From assembly GCF_004331675.1 (NCBI RefSeq), contig NZ_SJSN01000007.1, forward strand, positions 210,387 through 274,386: a stretch of 64,000 nucleotides of DNA, written 5' to 3'. The notes below the pieces were generated by a model. It had not been told where the DNA came from, made no database searches, and worked only from the letters and a program-made list of their open reading frames with translations. Source of the DNA: Pedobacter frigidisoli (GTDB lineage: Bacteria; Bacteroidota; Bacteroidia; Sphingobacteriales; Sphingobacteriaceae). This document shows positions 56,165 to 64,000 of this stretch, one piece after another. Position 1 is the first letter of the stretch, and the number at the start of each line of letters is the position of its first letter. The translations under genes were made by a program, and so were the position numbers.

Positions 56165-57190
56165 ATGAAATTTCTAAAAATATTTGCAGTACTGTTAATC
56201 TCAGTAATGGCGCTGAATGTTTCTGCGCAGCAGAAAAAATATGTAATGGTTATTCACGGCGGTGCCGGAACCATTTTAAAAAAGAACATGACTCCCGAAA
56301 AGGAAGCAGCTTATATCGCTGCCTTAACTCAGGCGCTTCAAGCCGGTTATGCAGAAATTAAAGCTGGTAAATCTAGCATAGACGCTGTGGAAGCAACAAT
56401 TCATGTCCTGGAAAATGATCCTCATTTTAATGCCGGTAAAGGTGCTGTTTTTACCCACGACGGTAGAAATGAGCTTGATGCCGCTATTATGGATGGTAAA
56501 AATTTAATGGCTGGTTCTGTGGCAGGAGTCACTAAGATCAAAAATCCAATTTCTGCGGCAAGAGCCGTAATGGAAAAATCTGAACATGTAATGATGGTTG
56601 GCGCAGGTGCAGATCAATTCGCAAAAGAAGCAGGTTTGGAAATTGTAGATCCAAAATATTTCTGGACAAAAGAACGTTGGGATGGATTGCAACAAGCGAT
56701 AAAAGAAGATTCTACCAAAGCGGTTTTAGATCATGGAAGTAAAAAATCGGAATTATTTGGTGTTAAAAACCACGATTATAAGTTCGGAACAGTTGGCTGC
56801 GTGGCATTGGATAAAGCAGGAAATTTAGCTGCTGGAACATCTACTGGTGGTATGACTAACAAAAAATATGGCAGGGTAGGAGATGCACCAATTATTGGCG
56901 CAGGGACTTATTGCAATAACGAAACAGCAGGAATTTCTTGCACCGGTTGGGGCGAATACTACATCCGCAATGTGGTTGCTAAAACCATTTCCGATTTAAT
57001 GGAATATAAAAATTTATCTGTAACCGAAGCTTCAAAGATTGTATTGGATAAAGTTGGTAAAATGGGTGGCGATGGTGGCCTTATTGCCTTGGATAAGAAA
57101 GGAAATGTGGCCATGCCATTTAATACCGAAGGCATGTACCGTGGAACAGTTACTGCAGATGGTAAAATTGAAGTGAACATTTATAAATAA
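56165..57190 (+). CDS. Isoaspartyl peptidase / L-asparaginase, Ntn-hydrolase type
   Basis: The 341-residue protein has a signal peptide (FLKIFAVLLISVMALNVSAQ) and the plant-type asparaginase fold: VIHGGAGTI near the start and the autoprocessing site KFGTVGCVALD, where the Thr becomes the N-terminal nucleophile after cleavage. GTSTGGMTNKKYGRVGD and GTYCNNETAGISCTGWGE follow. It hydrolyses isoaspartyl dipeptides or asparagine in the periplasm. I start at ATG 56165 rather than TTG 56159. Its stop overlaps a short ORF by one base. Confidence 0.94.
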   Translation: MKFLKIFAVLLISVMALNVSAQQKKYVMVIHGGAGTILKKNMTPEKEAAYIAALTQALQAGYAEIKAGKSSIDAVEATIHVLENDPHFNAGKGAVFTHDGRNELDAAIMDGKNLMAGSVAGVTKIKNPISAARAVMEKSEHVMMVGAGADQFAKEAGLEIVDPKYFWTKERWDGLQQAIKEDSTKAVLDHGSKKSELFGVKNHDYKFGTVGCVALDKAGNLAAGTSTGGMTNKKYGRVGDAPIIGAGTYCNNETAGISCTGWGEYYIRNVVAKTISDLMEYKNLSVTEASKIVLDKVGKMGGDGGLIALDKKGNVAMPFNTEGMYRGTVTADGKIEVNIYK

Positions 57191-57288
57191 TGAGGAAGCT
57201 ATGTTTGCCCTTATTCTTAATTGGAATTGCTTATGTTATTAGCGCACAAAGCAAATTTACAATTGGTACATTATTCATTTTATTTTAA
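57190..57288 (+). pseudogene. Signal-peptide stub of a lost secreted protein
   Basis: ATG 57190 overlaps the asparaginase stop (TAATG) and encodes MRKLCLPLFLIGIAYVISAQ, a convincing signal peptide, followed by only 12 residues, SKFTIGTLFILF, and TAA. It looks like the start of a secreted or outer-membrane gene cut short. A tiny membrane peptide is the alternative reading. Confidence 0.45.
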
Positions 57289-57358
57289 GAAAGGCTTTCT
57301 TTTCATAAATTTTAGGCAAAGAAAAAATTAATCTATATTTCAATTTTAAAGGCATAAA

Positions 57359-58627
57359 ATGAAATCTATCCTTTCCAATTTAACATTTCAGGTTTTAGTT
57401 GCCATTACCATTGGCATATTGGTTGGAACCTACTTTCCTGAGTTTGCGCCAACAGCGAAATTAATTAGTCAGGGTTTTATTAACTTGATTAGCATGCTCA
57501 TAGCGCCAATCATATTTTTCACCATTGTTTTGGGTATTGCGCACATGGGCGATATGAAAAAGGTTGGTAGAGTAGGAGGAAAGGCACTTTTATATTTTGA
57601 AGTGGTGAGTACAGTTGCCATTGCCATCGGTTTGCTTGTTGCCAATATTCTTAAGCCTGGTGAAAGCATGATTGCCAAGTCGGGCGATGCCACAAAAATT
57701 GCGGGTTATGCAGAACAGGCAAAGGAAATGAATTGGGCTGAATTCTTCTTGCACATTATTCCACACAATGTTATTGCAGCTTTTGCTGAGGGAAATATTT
57801 TGCAAATCTTATTGTTTGCCATTCTTTTTGGTTATGGATTAAATAAGCTTGGCGGAGAAGGAACTGTTGTTTTAAATGCATTTGATAAAATCTCCAAAGT
57901 GCTCTTTAAGATTATGAAAGTGATTATGCGTTTGGCACCAATCGGCGCTTTTGGCGGAATGGCTTTTAGTATTGGTACGCATGGTTTGCAAAGCATTGTT
58001 GGCATGGCAAAATTGATGGGCTCAGTTTATTTAACTTGTATCCTGTTCATTTTTATTGTTCTAAATGGCATTTGTAGGTATTATAAATTCAGCCTTTGGC
58101 AATACCTTAAATACATCCGTCAGGAGATTTTAATTGTATTGGGAACCTCTTCATCAGAATCTGCCTTGCCAAGTATGATGCAGAAAATGGAAGCGATAGG
58201 TTGTGATAAATCGGTTGTGGGTTTGGTTATCCCAACAGGGTATTCTTTTAACCTCGATGGCACGGCGATTTACCTGGCCATGGCGGTAATTTTTCTTTGT
58301 CAGGTTTTTCATGTCGATTTATCCCTCGGACAGCAAATTACAGTTTTGGGTGTATTAATGGTGACTTCAAAAGGCGCTGCTGGTGTAACAGGAAGTGGTT
58401 TTATTGTGTTGGTATCTACTTTAACGGCACTAAAAATTATGCCGATTGAGCACATTTCTATTTTAATTGGAGTTGATCGTTTTATGAGTGAGGCACGAGC
58501 AATTACCAACGTTATTGGGAATGGAGTCGCAACAATCGTAATTGCTAAAAGCGAAAATCAGTTCGATGAGGCGAAGTATTTGAAAGCGATTCAACCAGCT
58601 ATGATCGAGAGGAACGAGGAAAGTTAG
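57359..58627 (+). CDS. Dicarboxylate/glutamate:cation symporter (DAACS family)
   Basis: The 422-residue inner-membrane carrier has eight helices and two re-entrant loops of the GltPh/DctA family: the serine-rich motif GTSSSESALPSMMQKM, PTGYSFNLDGTAIYLAMAVIFL and the helical SKGAAGVTGSGFIVLVSTL. It imports C4-dicarboxylates or acidic amino acids with protons or sodium. The sequence leaves the choice open. It follows the asparaginase gene, whose aspartate product could be a substrate, a suggestive but unproved link. Confidence 0.95.
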   Translation: MKSILSNLTFQVLVAITIGILVGTYFPEFAPTAKLISQGFINLISMLIAPIIFFTIVLGIAHMGDMKKVGRVGGKALLYFEVVSTVAIAIGLLVANILKPGESMIAKSGDATKIAGYAEQAKEMNWAEFFLHIIPHNVIAAFAEGNILQILLFAILFGYGLNKLGGEGTVVLNAFDKISKVLFKIMKVIMRLAPIGAFGGMAFSIGTHGLQSIVGMAKLMGSVYLTCILFIFIVLNGICRYYKFSLWQYLKYIRQEILIVLGTSSSESALPSMMQKMEAIGCDKSVVGLVIPTGYSFNLDGTAIYLAMAVIFLCQVFHVDLSLGQQITVLGVLMVTSKGAAGVTGSGFIVLVSTLTALKIMPIEHISILIGVDRFMSEARAITNVIGNGVATIVIAKSENQFDEAKYLKAIQPAMIERNEES

Positions 58628-59045
58628 TTGGGAGTTTTCAGTTTGGAGTTTTCAGTTTTGCGCGGAAGCATTCACAGCTCTTTGTATGCTGCGGAAACCT
58701 AAATGAACTGTTTAATTTAAAACTATCGCATTGCCATAATGCAACCTCAAATAGTAGCAAAAAGCCGGCGTTGCTAAACGGGATTGGAATGATATCCTTT
58801 TTGATGCAGCAAAATTAAATTAGCAAAAACACCCACAAAAAGATTTAATGTAAAGCCCGAGAAGACCATTGACAACGCTACAGGTTATCCTTTTCAAAGA
58901 GATAGTTTATTAAAATTGCGACTCTGTGTTCATGTAATAGCCTCAGCGGTTGGTAGCCCAAACTTAAAACTCATAACTCTAAACTAATTATCCTACCTTT
59001 GCAGTAGAAACATGCACACAGCTTGTTTAATTAAACCAGATCACA
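58628..59045. other. Gene-free spacer with the rlmF promoter
   Basis: The 418 bases begin with a short duplication (GGAGTTTTCAGTTT twice at 58630-58660), hold pieces similar to other repeats (GGGATTGGAATGATATCC near 58780), and end with a TACCTTTG box at 58994-59001. Confidence 0.55.
58994..59001 (+). promoter_or_regulatory. Promoter -7 element for rlmF
   Basis: TACCTTTG fits TAnnTTTG, 45 bases upstream of the rlmF start. A good -33 TTG is not visible. Confidence 0.6.
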
Positions 59046-60047
59046 TTGGCTCAACAAGAACAAAATAACCGCAAAGAAAAAAGCGAGTTACATCCACGCA
59101 ACAAACACCGTTCGCGTTACAATTTCAAACAACTTAATGCAACTTCAAAAGAACTAAAACGTTTCGTTTTCAAAAACGAACACAATGATGATTCTATAGA
59201 TTTTGCAGATCAAGATGCTGTTAAAGCACTTAACAGAGCATTGTTGAAATACTTTTACAATATTTCACAATGGGATATTCCTCAAGATTTTCTTTGTCCG
59301 CCAATCCCGGGTAGAGCAGATTACATTCATTATGTAGCCGATCTTTTAGGTTCTAGCAATAAGGGTAAAAACCCAAAAGGAGCTAATGTTAACATACTTG
59401 ATATTGGTGTTGGTGCAAACTGCATTTATCCCATCATTGGTCATCAGGAATATGGATGGAACTTCGTTGGTTCGGAGATTGATCCGCTTTCGGTAGATTC
59501 TGCCAAACGCATTATCGAAGCCAATAAACCCTTGCAAGGTGCTGTAGAAATTCGTCAGCAATCTTCGAGAATGGGAATTTTTAGAGGTATTGTTGGTGGC
59601 AGAGAGCGTTTCGATGCCGTTGTTTGTAATCCACCTTTTCACTCTTCGTTAAAGGAAGCTGAACAAGGCACTCGCCAAAAATGGCGTAATTTAGGTGGTA
59701 ATGAAAAGGAAGTTAAACACGTTTTAAACTTTGGTGGAAACAAGGCAGAGCTTTGGTGCCCAGGTGGCGAACGTGCTTTCGTAGAGCAAATGATTATCCA
59801 AAGCGAGCAAATTAAAAATCAAGTTCTGTGGTTTACTTCTTTGGTTTCAAAAAGTGCGAACTTAAAAAGTATATATAGCGCCTTAGTTAAAGCCAATGCT
59901 TTTGAGGTTACCACTGTACAAATGTCGCAAGGACAAAAAGTAAGTCGTTTTGTTGCCTGGACTTTTCATGATGAAGCTGCTCAGGCAGAGTGGGCAAAAG
60001 GTTGGAAAGTAGAACCAAAAATTAAAACTGAAGATAAAGGCCTTTAA
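59046..60047 (+). CDS. rlmF: 23S rRNA (adenine-1618-N6)-methyltransferase
   Basis: RlmF methylates A1618 of 23S rRNA using S-adenosylmethionine. The beginning SELHPRNKHRSRYNF, motif I NILDIGVGANCIYPIIG, the catalytic DAVVCNPPFHSS (NPPF) and GTRQKWRNLGG are its marks. The start is TTG 59046, with no ATG in frame nearby. At 333 residues it has the standard size. A terminator at 60069-60105 closes the gene. Confidence 0.95.
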   Translation: MAQQEQNNRKEKSELHPRNKHRSRYNFKQLNATSKELKRFVFKNEHNDDSIDFADQDAVKALNRALLKYFYNISQWDIPQDFLCPPIPGRADYIHYVADLLGSSNKGKNPKGANVNILDIGVGANCIYPIIGHQEYGWNFVGSEIDPLSVDSAKRIIEANKPLQGAVEIRQQSSRMGIFRGIVGGRERFDAVVCNPPFHSSLKEAEQGTRQKWRNLGGNEKEVKHVLNFGGNKAELWCPGGERAFVEQMIIQSEQIKNQVLWFTSLVSKSANLKSIYSALVKANAFEVTTVQMSQGQKVSRFVAWTFHDEAAQAEWAKGWKVEPKIKTEDKGL

Positions 60048-60068
60048 ATTTAAAATAATTAGTAAAGC

Positions 60069-60105
60069 AAAGCCGGGTTAACAATTAAAGTTAGTCCGGC
60101 TTTTT
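60069..60105 (+). terminator. Intrinsic terminator after rlmF
   Basis: AAAGCCGG and CCGGCTTT form the stem with a 19-base loop and a T tract. Confidence 0.85.
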
Positions 60106-60202
60106 GTTTCTATTCTCGATGAAGAATCGGGAGATAACACTTCAATCCGGTTTAGTTTAATTGGGTTTTTGCTACTATTTACAGTTGCCAAAAGCCCAAT
60201 AG

Positions 60203-60892
60203 CTAACCTGTTCTAGCATCAAAAATATATCCAGCTAATGCGGTTATTACCATTGCAACCGTTCCCCAAAAACAGATTCTTATAATGCCTTTTATCATGT
60301 CGGAGCCACCAGCTTTTGCTGCAATAGCGCCTGATAAAGCTAAGAATACTATTGCAAAGCCGTATTGGTAAAAAACCATCGATTTAATAGGAGCAAAGAG
60401 TGCAACAAAGAATGGCAATATTCCGCCACTAATGAAAGATGCGCCAGAGGCTAAAGCTGCTTGAAGTGGTTTGGGTTGTGTATGTTCATTAATCCCTAGC
60501 TCATCTCTGGCATGGGCCGCTAATGCATCTCTATCTGTAAGTTTTATAGCAACTTGCATGGCCAAATCCTCGTCTAGTCCTTGCGCAACATATATTTTGG
60601 CAAGTTCCTTTAACTCAACATCGGGCATGGTTTCTAGTTCTATTTTTTCCCTTTCAAGGTCTGCCCTTTCAATATCCGATTGTGAGCTTACTGAAACGTA
60701 TTCGCCAGCTGCCATAGATAATGCTCCGGCAACCAAACCAGCCAATGCGGCTAACACAATCGGACTTCTCGTGTCGCTTGCTGCGGCAATGCCAATAACC
60801 AAACTTGTTGTCGAAATAATTCCATCATTAGCGCCCAGTACGGCAGCCCTCAGCCATCCTGTTCTATTGGTGTAATGTTTTTCTAGTTCCAT
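60203..60892 (-). CDS. VIT1/CCC1-family iron/manganese transporter
   Basis: The 229-residue membrane protein opens WLRAAVLGANDGIISTTSLVIG, the conserved first helix, with SMAAGEYVSVSSQSDIERADLERE following. The acidic stretch (about residues 80-135) is the cytoplasmic metal-binding region and three more helices follow. The family moves Fe(II) or Mn(II) out of the cytoplasm. It is a single gene between rlmF and the cupin gene. Confidence 0.93.
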   Translation of the reverse strand: MELEKHYTNRTGWLRAAVLGANDGIISTTSLVIGIAAASDTRSPIVLAALAGLVAGALSMAAGEYVSVSSQSDIERADLEREKIELETMPDVELKELAKIYVAQGLDEDLAMQVAIKLTDRDALAAHARDELGINEHTQPKPLQAALASGASFISGGILPFFVALFAPIKSMVFYQYGFAIVFLALSGAIAAKAGGSDMIKGIIRICFWGTVAMVITALAGYIFDARTG

Positions 60893-60976
60893 TTATAGTG
60901 GCTTAGCCTTTTATTAGATTTTATAAGTGCTACTTAGTTTAGAGGTGCTACTTTAATCCATAAGGATTCTAATATT

Positions 60977-61405
60977 TTATTTCTTTTCATAAACAATCAT
61001 AATCACCAAATTATTATCGTCATTTGGAGTTATTCCGTGAGAGCTTCCTGGTCTGGTTAAAATTGCGTCACCCGGTTTTACAGCAAAAATTTTCCCATTC
61101 ATCTTCATTTTTCCATTACCACTTATCACATAATAAATCTCATCTTCTTTTTGTAGGTGGTAACCAATGGATGAACCTGGCTTCAAAACCCTCTTCCTAA
61201 AAGCGGTTTTTAAGTTTTTTGCATCGCCGAAGAAATTAAAACCTATGGTATTTCCACCGCCATTGTGTGTGCCTGCTTCTTCTTTGGCCACATCTACATC
61301 GTTTTGCAAAATGTACCTTGTCGTATCATTATTTTGAGCTTTAGCGTGGATACTAACTAAAGTAACAGCAAAAGCGATTATAATTTGGAAGCATTTTTTT
61401 TTCAT
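60977..61405 (-). CDS. Secreted cupin protein
   Basis: The 142-residue product has a signal peptide (CFQIIIAFAVTLVSIHAKAQ) and one cupin domain, with SIGYHLQKEDEIYYVISGNGKMKMNGK as motif 1 and GDAILTRPGSSHGITP as motif 2, each with a metal-ligand histidine. It should act in the periplasm. The substrate is unknown. It is divergent from the next secreted protein gene, with an AT-rich 270-base region between. Confidence 0.88.
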   Translation of the reverse strand: MKKKCFQIIIAFAVTLVSIHAKAQNNDTTRYILQNDVDVAKEEAGTHNGGGNTIGFNFFGDAKNLKTAFRKRVLKPGSSIGYHLQKEDEIYYVISGNGKMKMNGKIFAVKPGDAILTRPGSSHGITPNDDNNLVIMIVYEKK

Positions 61406-61667
61406 ATTTTGATGTTTGGCTGTTGGCCTGAACTTTGATTTATAGGTTTGAGCTTAGATCTTTAGTCATATTGCTTTAGTCTCTGAGGTAAATTTAAACG
61501 TTTTGGTTGGATCTGAATAGTATCTTAAAAAATCTTAAGGCATATAAATTTTTAATATTGACAAAAAATTATTGAAGCTGTATGCCTAAAAATACAAAAA
61601 TTTGATTTTTATCAATATAAATGTTTCCAAAATTGATGTTAATCTGTAATATTAGTTAGACATGATG

Positions 61668-61697
61668 TTGTGAATTGCGCTTTTGTTCTTACCTTTG
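61668..61697 (+). promoter_or_regulatory. Promoter of the secreted protein gene at 61702
   Basis: TTG (61668-61670), 19 bases, TACCTTTG (61690-61697), and the ATG follows four bases later at 61702. The distance implies that transcription starts at or just at the start codon (leaderless mRNA). Confidence 0.8.
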
Positions 61698-61701
61698 CAC
61701 C

Positions 61702-62349
61702 ATGAAAAAATCCCCATTGTTCTTTTTAGTTCTTACCCTAATATCCTCATTAGCTATCACATCTGATAAATTATTTGCTCAAACTGCAAGTACTGTTAAT
61801 TATACAATCGCTACAGTCAATTTTGAATCAATTAATGGAGATATATTAATTGAAAACCTGGTAAACACTAGACATGAATTCAATAAGAACTTAACTAAAT
61901 ATAATAAGGTTAATACCACCAATCTTCCAAAGGCTGAATATATTTTTAATAAAGAAAATTTAACAACATTTACTTTCGAAGGACTTGACTTTCTTATGAA
62001 GGATAATCAAGTATTGGGTATAAAGGGATTGAATCTTTCTAACGAGGTTTTAGCACAAATAACCGATAAATTAATTTTTTTAGATCGAGTGCAATTCTAT
62101 TATGCAGAGAAATTAAATAACGAATACCTTGATCCGAGCGACGATGTTCAAACGATAAAATATACTGATAGACAGTTTTTTTTATCCTTGAAAATTTTAT
62201 CAACTACCCTTAAGGATATTGCTGCATTCACCAAAACTGCCAATCCATCTTTAGCAGTTGCAATTAACGTATCAAAAATGCGTGAGCCAAATATCGATAA
62301 GTCTGTTGGTGTACAAAATATTCAATCGCTAGTTCAGTTATCCAAATAG
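61702..62349 (+). CDS. Exported protein of unknown function
   Basis: The 215-residue protein has a signal peptide (SPLFFLVLTLISSLAITSDKLFAQ). The mature part (INGDILIENLVNTRHEFNKNLTKYN; FIFLDRVQFYY-like helices; LSLKILSTTLKDIAAF) is predicted mostly helical, and I recognise no family. I start at ATG 61702 because the promoter TACCTTTG lies only 4 bases before it, which excludes the longer frame from 61675. No partner gene is adjacent. Confidence 0.7.
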   Translation: MKKSPLFFLVLTLISSLAITSDKLFAQTASTVNYTIATVNFESINGDILIENLVNTRHEFNKNLTKYNKVNTTNLPKAEYIFNKENLTTFTFEGLDFLMKDNQVLGIKGLNLSNEVLAQITDKLIFLDRVQFYYAEKLNNEYLDPSDDVQTIKYTDRQFFLSLKILSTTLKDIAAFTKTANPSLAVAINVSKMREPNIDKSVGVQNIQSLVQLSK

Positions 62350-62554
62350 GATAGCTGGAAATACACGTCACTTTCTTGCTTAATCATTCAAAAAAATTAG
62401 TCTAGAATATCGAATATTGGATTAACTTATTGCCTAAAATTTTACGGAAACTGCTTGATCAAACATTGTTAATTTCGATGAAATAGGAAATCTATAAAAT
62501 TGCATAACAAATATTAAATCCACGAATTAGAGCAATTTTAACCTAAAAAAAGAT

Positions 62555-62584
62555 TTGAATTCCAGCTCCAATATATTAGCTTTG
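62555..62584 (+). promoter_or_regulatory. Promoter of sucD
   Basis: TTG (62555-62557), 19 bases, then TAGCTTTG (62577-62584): a full match to the Bacteroidota promoter consensus, 20 bases before the sucD ATG. Confidence 0.85.
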
Positions 62585-62604
62585 CACAAAAAAAATATTG
62601 ATAC

Positions 62605-63477
62605 ATGAGCGTTTTAGTAAATAAAGATTCTAAGGTTATCGTTCAGGGTTTTACCGGAAACGAAGGGACTTACCATGCTGAGCAGATGCTGGCATACGGT
62701 ACAAACGTTGTTGGTGGTGTTACCCCTGGCAAAGGTGGGCAATTGCATTTAGATAAGCCTGTTTTTAATACTGTTAAAGATGCCGTTGATCAAACGGGTG
62801 CAAATGTGTCTATCATTTTCGTTCCACCAGCTTTTGCTGCTGATGCGATTATGGAAGCTGCCGAAGGCGGTATTAAAGTTATTGTTTGTATTACTGAAGG
62901 TATCCCGACTAAGGATATGATTCAGGTTAAAGAATATATTTCTGATCGTGATGTTACGCTTATCGGCCCTAACTGCCCAGGCGTAATTACTGCTGATGAA
63001 GCCAAAATTGGTATTATGCCAGGTTTCATCTTCAAAAAAGGTCATGTAGGTGTGGTTTCAAAATCTGGAACTTTAACTTACGAGGCGGTTGATCAAGTTG
63101 TTAAAGCTGGTTTAGGTATTACAACTGCAATCGGAATTGGTGGTGATCCAATTATTGGTACGCCAACTGTAGAAGCTGTTAAGTTATTAATGAACGATCC
63201 AGATACTCATGGTATTATCATGATTGGTGAAATTGGTGGTGGAATGGAAGCTGAAGCTGCGCTTTGGATCAAAGAGAACGGTACCAAACCTGTTGTTGGT
63301 TTCATCGCTGGTCAAACTGCACCTGCCGGACGTAGAATGGGTCATGCTGGTGCTATCGTTGGTGGTGCTGATGATACAGCTGCTGCTAAAATGAAAATCA
63401 TGCGTGAGTGTGGTATTCGTGTAGTAGAAAGTCCTGCTGAAATCGGTGCTGCAATGGCAGAAGAATTGGCTAAGTAA
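62605..63477 (+). CDS. sucD: Succinyl-CoA ligase alpha subunit
   Basis: SucD carries the CoA-binding domain and the phosphohistidine of succinyl-CoA synthetase in the citric acid cycle. [18 protein letters not shown] is the CoA-binding start, [10 protein letters not shown] is conserved, and [13 protein letters not shown] holds the active histidine. With 290 residues it is complete. sucC is not next to it, which fits the split arrangement seen in other Bacteroidota. It has its own promoter and terminator. Confidence 0.97.
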   Translation: MSVLVNKDSKVIVQGFTGNEGTYHAEQMLAYGTNVVGGVTPGKGGQLHLDKPVFNTVKDAVDQTGANVSIIFVPPAFAADAIMEAAEGGIKVIVCITEGIPTKDMIQVKEYISDRDVTLIGPNCPGVITADEAKIGIMPGFIFKKGHVGVVSKSGTLTYEAVDQVVKAGLGITTAIGIGGDPIIGTPTVEAVKLLMNDPDTHGIIMIGEIGGGMEAEAALWIKENGTKPVVGFIAGQTAPAGRRMGHAGAIVGGADDTAAAKMKIMRECGIRVVESPAEIGAAMAEELAK

Positions 63478-63501
63478 GATTTTAAAAAAAAATCATAAAT
63501 G

Positions 63502-63534
63502 AAAGCGCTTCGATTATTCGAGGCGCTTTTTTTT
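63502..63534 (+). terminator. Intrinsic terminator after sucD
   Basis: AAAGCGCTTCG and CGAGGCGCTTT pair (one mismatch or G-U) around 6 bases, with eight or more T. Confidence 0.9.
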
Positions 63535-63794
63535 AAGAGCATTTCCATACGAAAAGCCTCACCCTATGAAAGTTTGAGGGCTAGGCTCAGTTTAACGCTA
63601 TCCCTCTCCAAAAGAGAGGGATTTTGAGTTTTTGGGTAAAACCCTGTCCTTTAGATTGTATGCTGGGTTAAAAAGCATTATCCCTTGTTTCCCTCTCCTT
63701 CGGAGCTAATCTTTACACACATTTATTTAGCAGATATAATTAATTAATACGCTGATTATCAGTTAATTACGGTTTATTTTTCGTATATTTAGTG
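63535..63794. other. Spacer with C/G-rich repeats and the left side of an IS
   Basis: CCCTCTCCAAAAGAGAGGG (63603-63621) and CCCTCTCCTTCGGAG (63692-63706) are C/G-rich repeats. From about 63715 the sequence turns AT-rich, with CTGATTATCAG at 63752-63762, and may be the left end of the insertion sequence. I cannot place its terminal inverted repeat because the right end is outside the window. Confidence 0.5.
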
Positions 63795-64000
63795 ATGTTA
63801 GATCATTGCTATTCAGGTATTTACAAGGGTTTTTTATCAGATAATCGTATTGCTGCCAGATTGGAAAGTTGTCTATCAGATTTATTATCTTCGGGAACAG
63901 CAGTTATCAATCAGTTAGCCCAGACTCATACCCTAAAAACTGCTTTTTACCGTATGCTATCAAATACTCGATTAGATCACGATGATATCCTGGAAGGCGG
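63795..64000 (+). mobile_element. IS4/Tn5-like transposase, 5' part
   Basis: ATG 63795 opens a frame that stays open to the window edge and encodes 68 residues: GFLSDNRIAARLESCLSDLL, INQLAQTHTLKTAFYRMLSN and DHDDILEG. The order 'D-R-L..L; N-Q..K-T-A-F-Y-R-ML-S-N' is that of the N-terminal DNA-binding domain of Tn5-like IS4-family transposases (compare ETKAAYRF). The catalytic DDE part lies beyond the edge, so intactness cannot be judged. Confidence 0.72.

Overview
The window is a chromosomal segment of a Bacteroidota bacterium, most likely of the Sphingobacteriaceae and Pedobacter-like. Support comes from the AT-rich coding sequence, several promoters of the Bacteroidota type (TTG, 19-20 nt, TAnnTTTG), weak Shine-Dalgarno signals, an atpD-atpC pair apart from other ATP synthase genes, a SusB-like GH97 enzyme, a bacillithiol gene (bshC), and families mostly seen in this phylum (DUF4293, DUF5683, DUF4230). 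The genus is an inference; no rRNA is present.

Layout. 1-5400: the tail of an unknown gene, an ECF sigma factor / membrane protein / beta-barrel module, an ABC ATPase, a lipoprotein and a DUF4230 protein. 5500-23900 (all minus strand): a branched-chain amino acid supercluster read as leader peptide-ilvE-ilvD-(ORF6N pseudogene)-ilvB-ilvN-dinB-like-ilvC-leuC-ABM-methyltransferase-leuD-ABC ATPase-leuB-leuA-ilvA-cupin. It holds all enzymes for isoleucine, valine and leucine from threonine and pyruvate. Upstream of ilvE is a classical attenuator: a 45-codon ORF with a Val/Leu/Ile run, then a perfect intrinsic terminator whose 5' arm can pair with the end of the leader ORF. 24000-38100: hypothetical and broken genes, an orphan HigA-type regulator, atpDC, an RmlD-like reductase, a peroxiredoxin, tRNA-Arg(ACG), adk, obgE, a DUF218 protein, a YtxH protein, an OsmC protein, a DUF2130 protein and GH97. 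38100-50500: NTF2-like protein, HSL-type esterase, bshC, an Ldh_2 dehydrogenase, then a minus-strand block lepB-dapB-DUF5683-parB-parA, a flavin reductase, a thioesterase and a DEAD-box helicase. 50700-64000: an LGFP-repeat metzincin with a HEAT-like partner, a DUF4293 protein, truA, an ABC exporter, an asparaginase-family enzyme, a dicarboxylate symporter, rlmF, a VIT protein, a cupin, a secreted protein, sucD, and the start of an IS4/Tn5-like transposase cut by the window edge.

The second theme is repeats. At least seven families of short intergenic elements are scattered here: long hairpins with GTCATTGCGAGG ends, C/G-rich hairpins of the CCCCTTTAGGGGG kind, tandem TATCAAGTAG and AAGTCGGGAGTC strings, and others. 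They concentrate in the ilv/leu cluster, where they have entered coding sequence: an in-frame insert in leuD, a repeat-derived N-terminus (or start codon) in leuC, another in the ABM gene, and repeat-supplied C-termini or stop codons in the ABC ATPase, leuC and ilvE. Several genes are decaying through single in-frame TAA codons or one-base deletions. There is no CRISPR array, prophage or secondary metabolite cluster.
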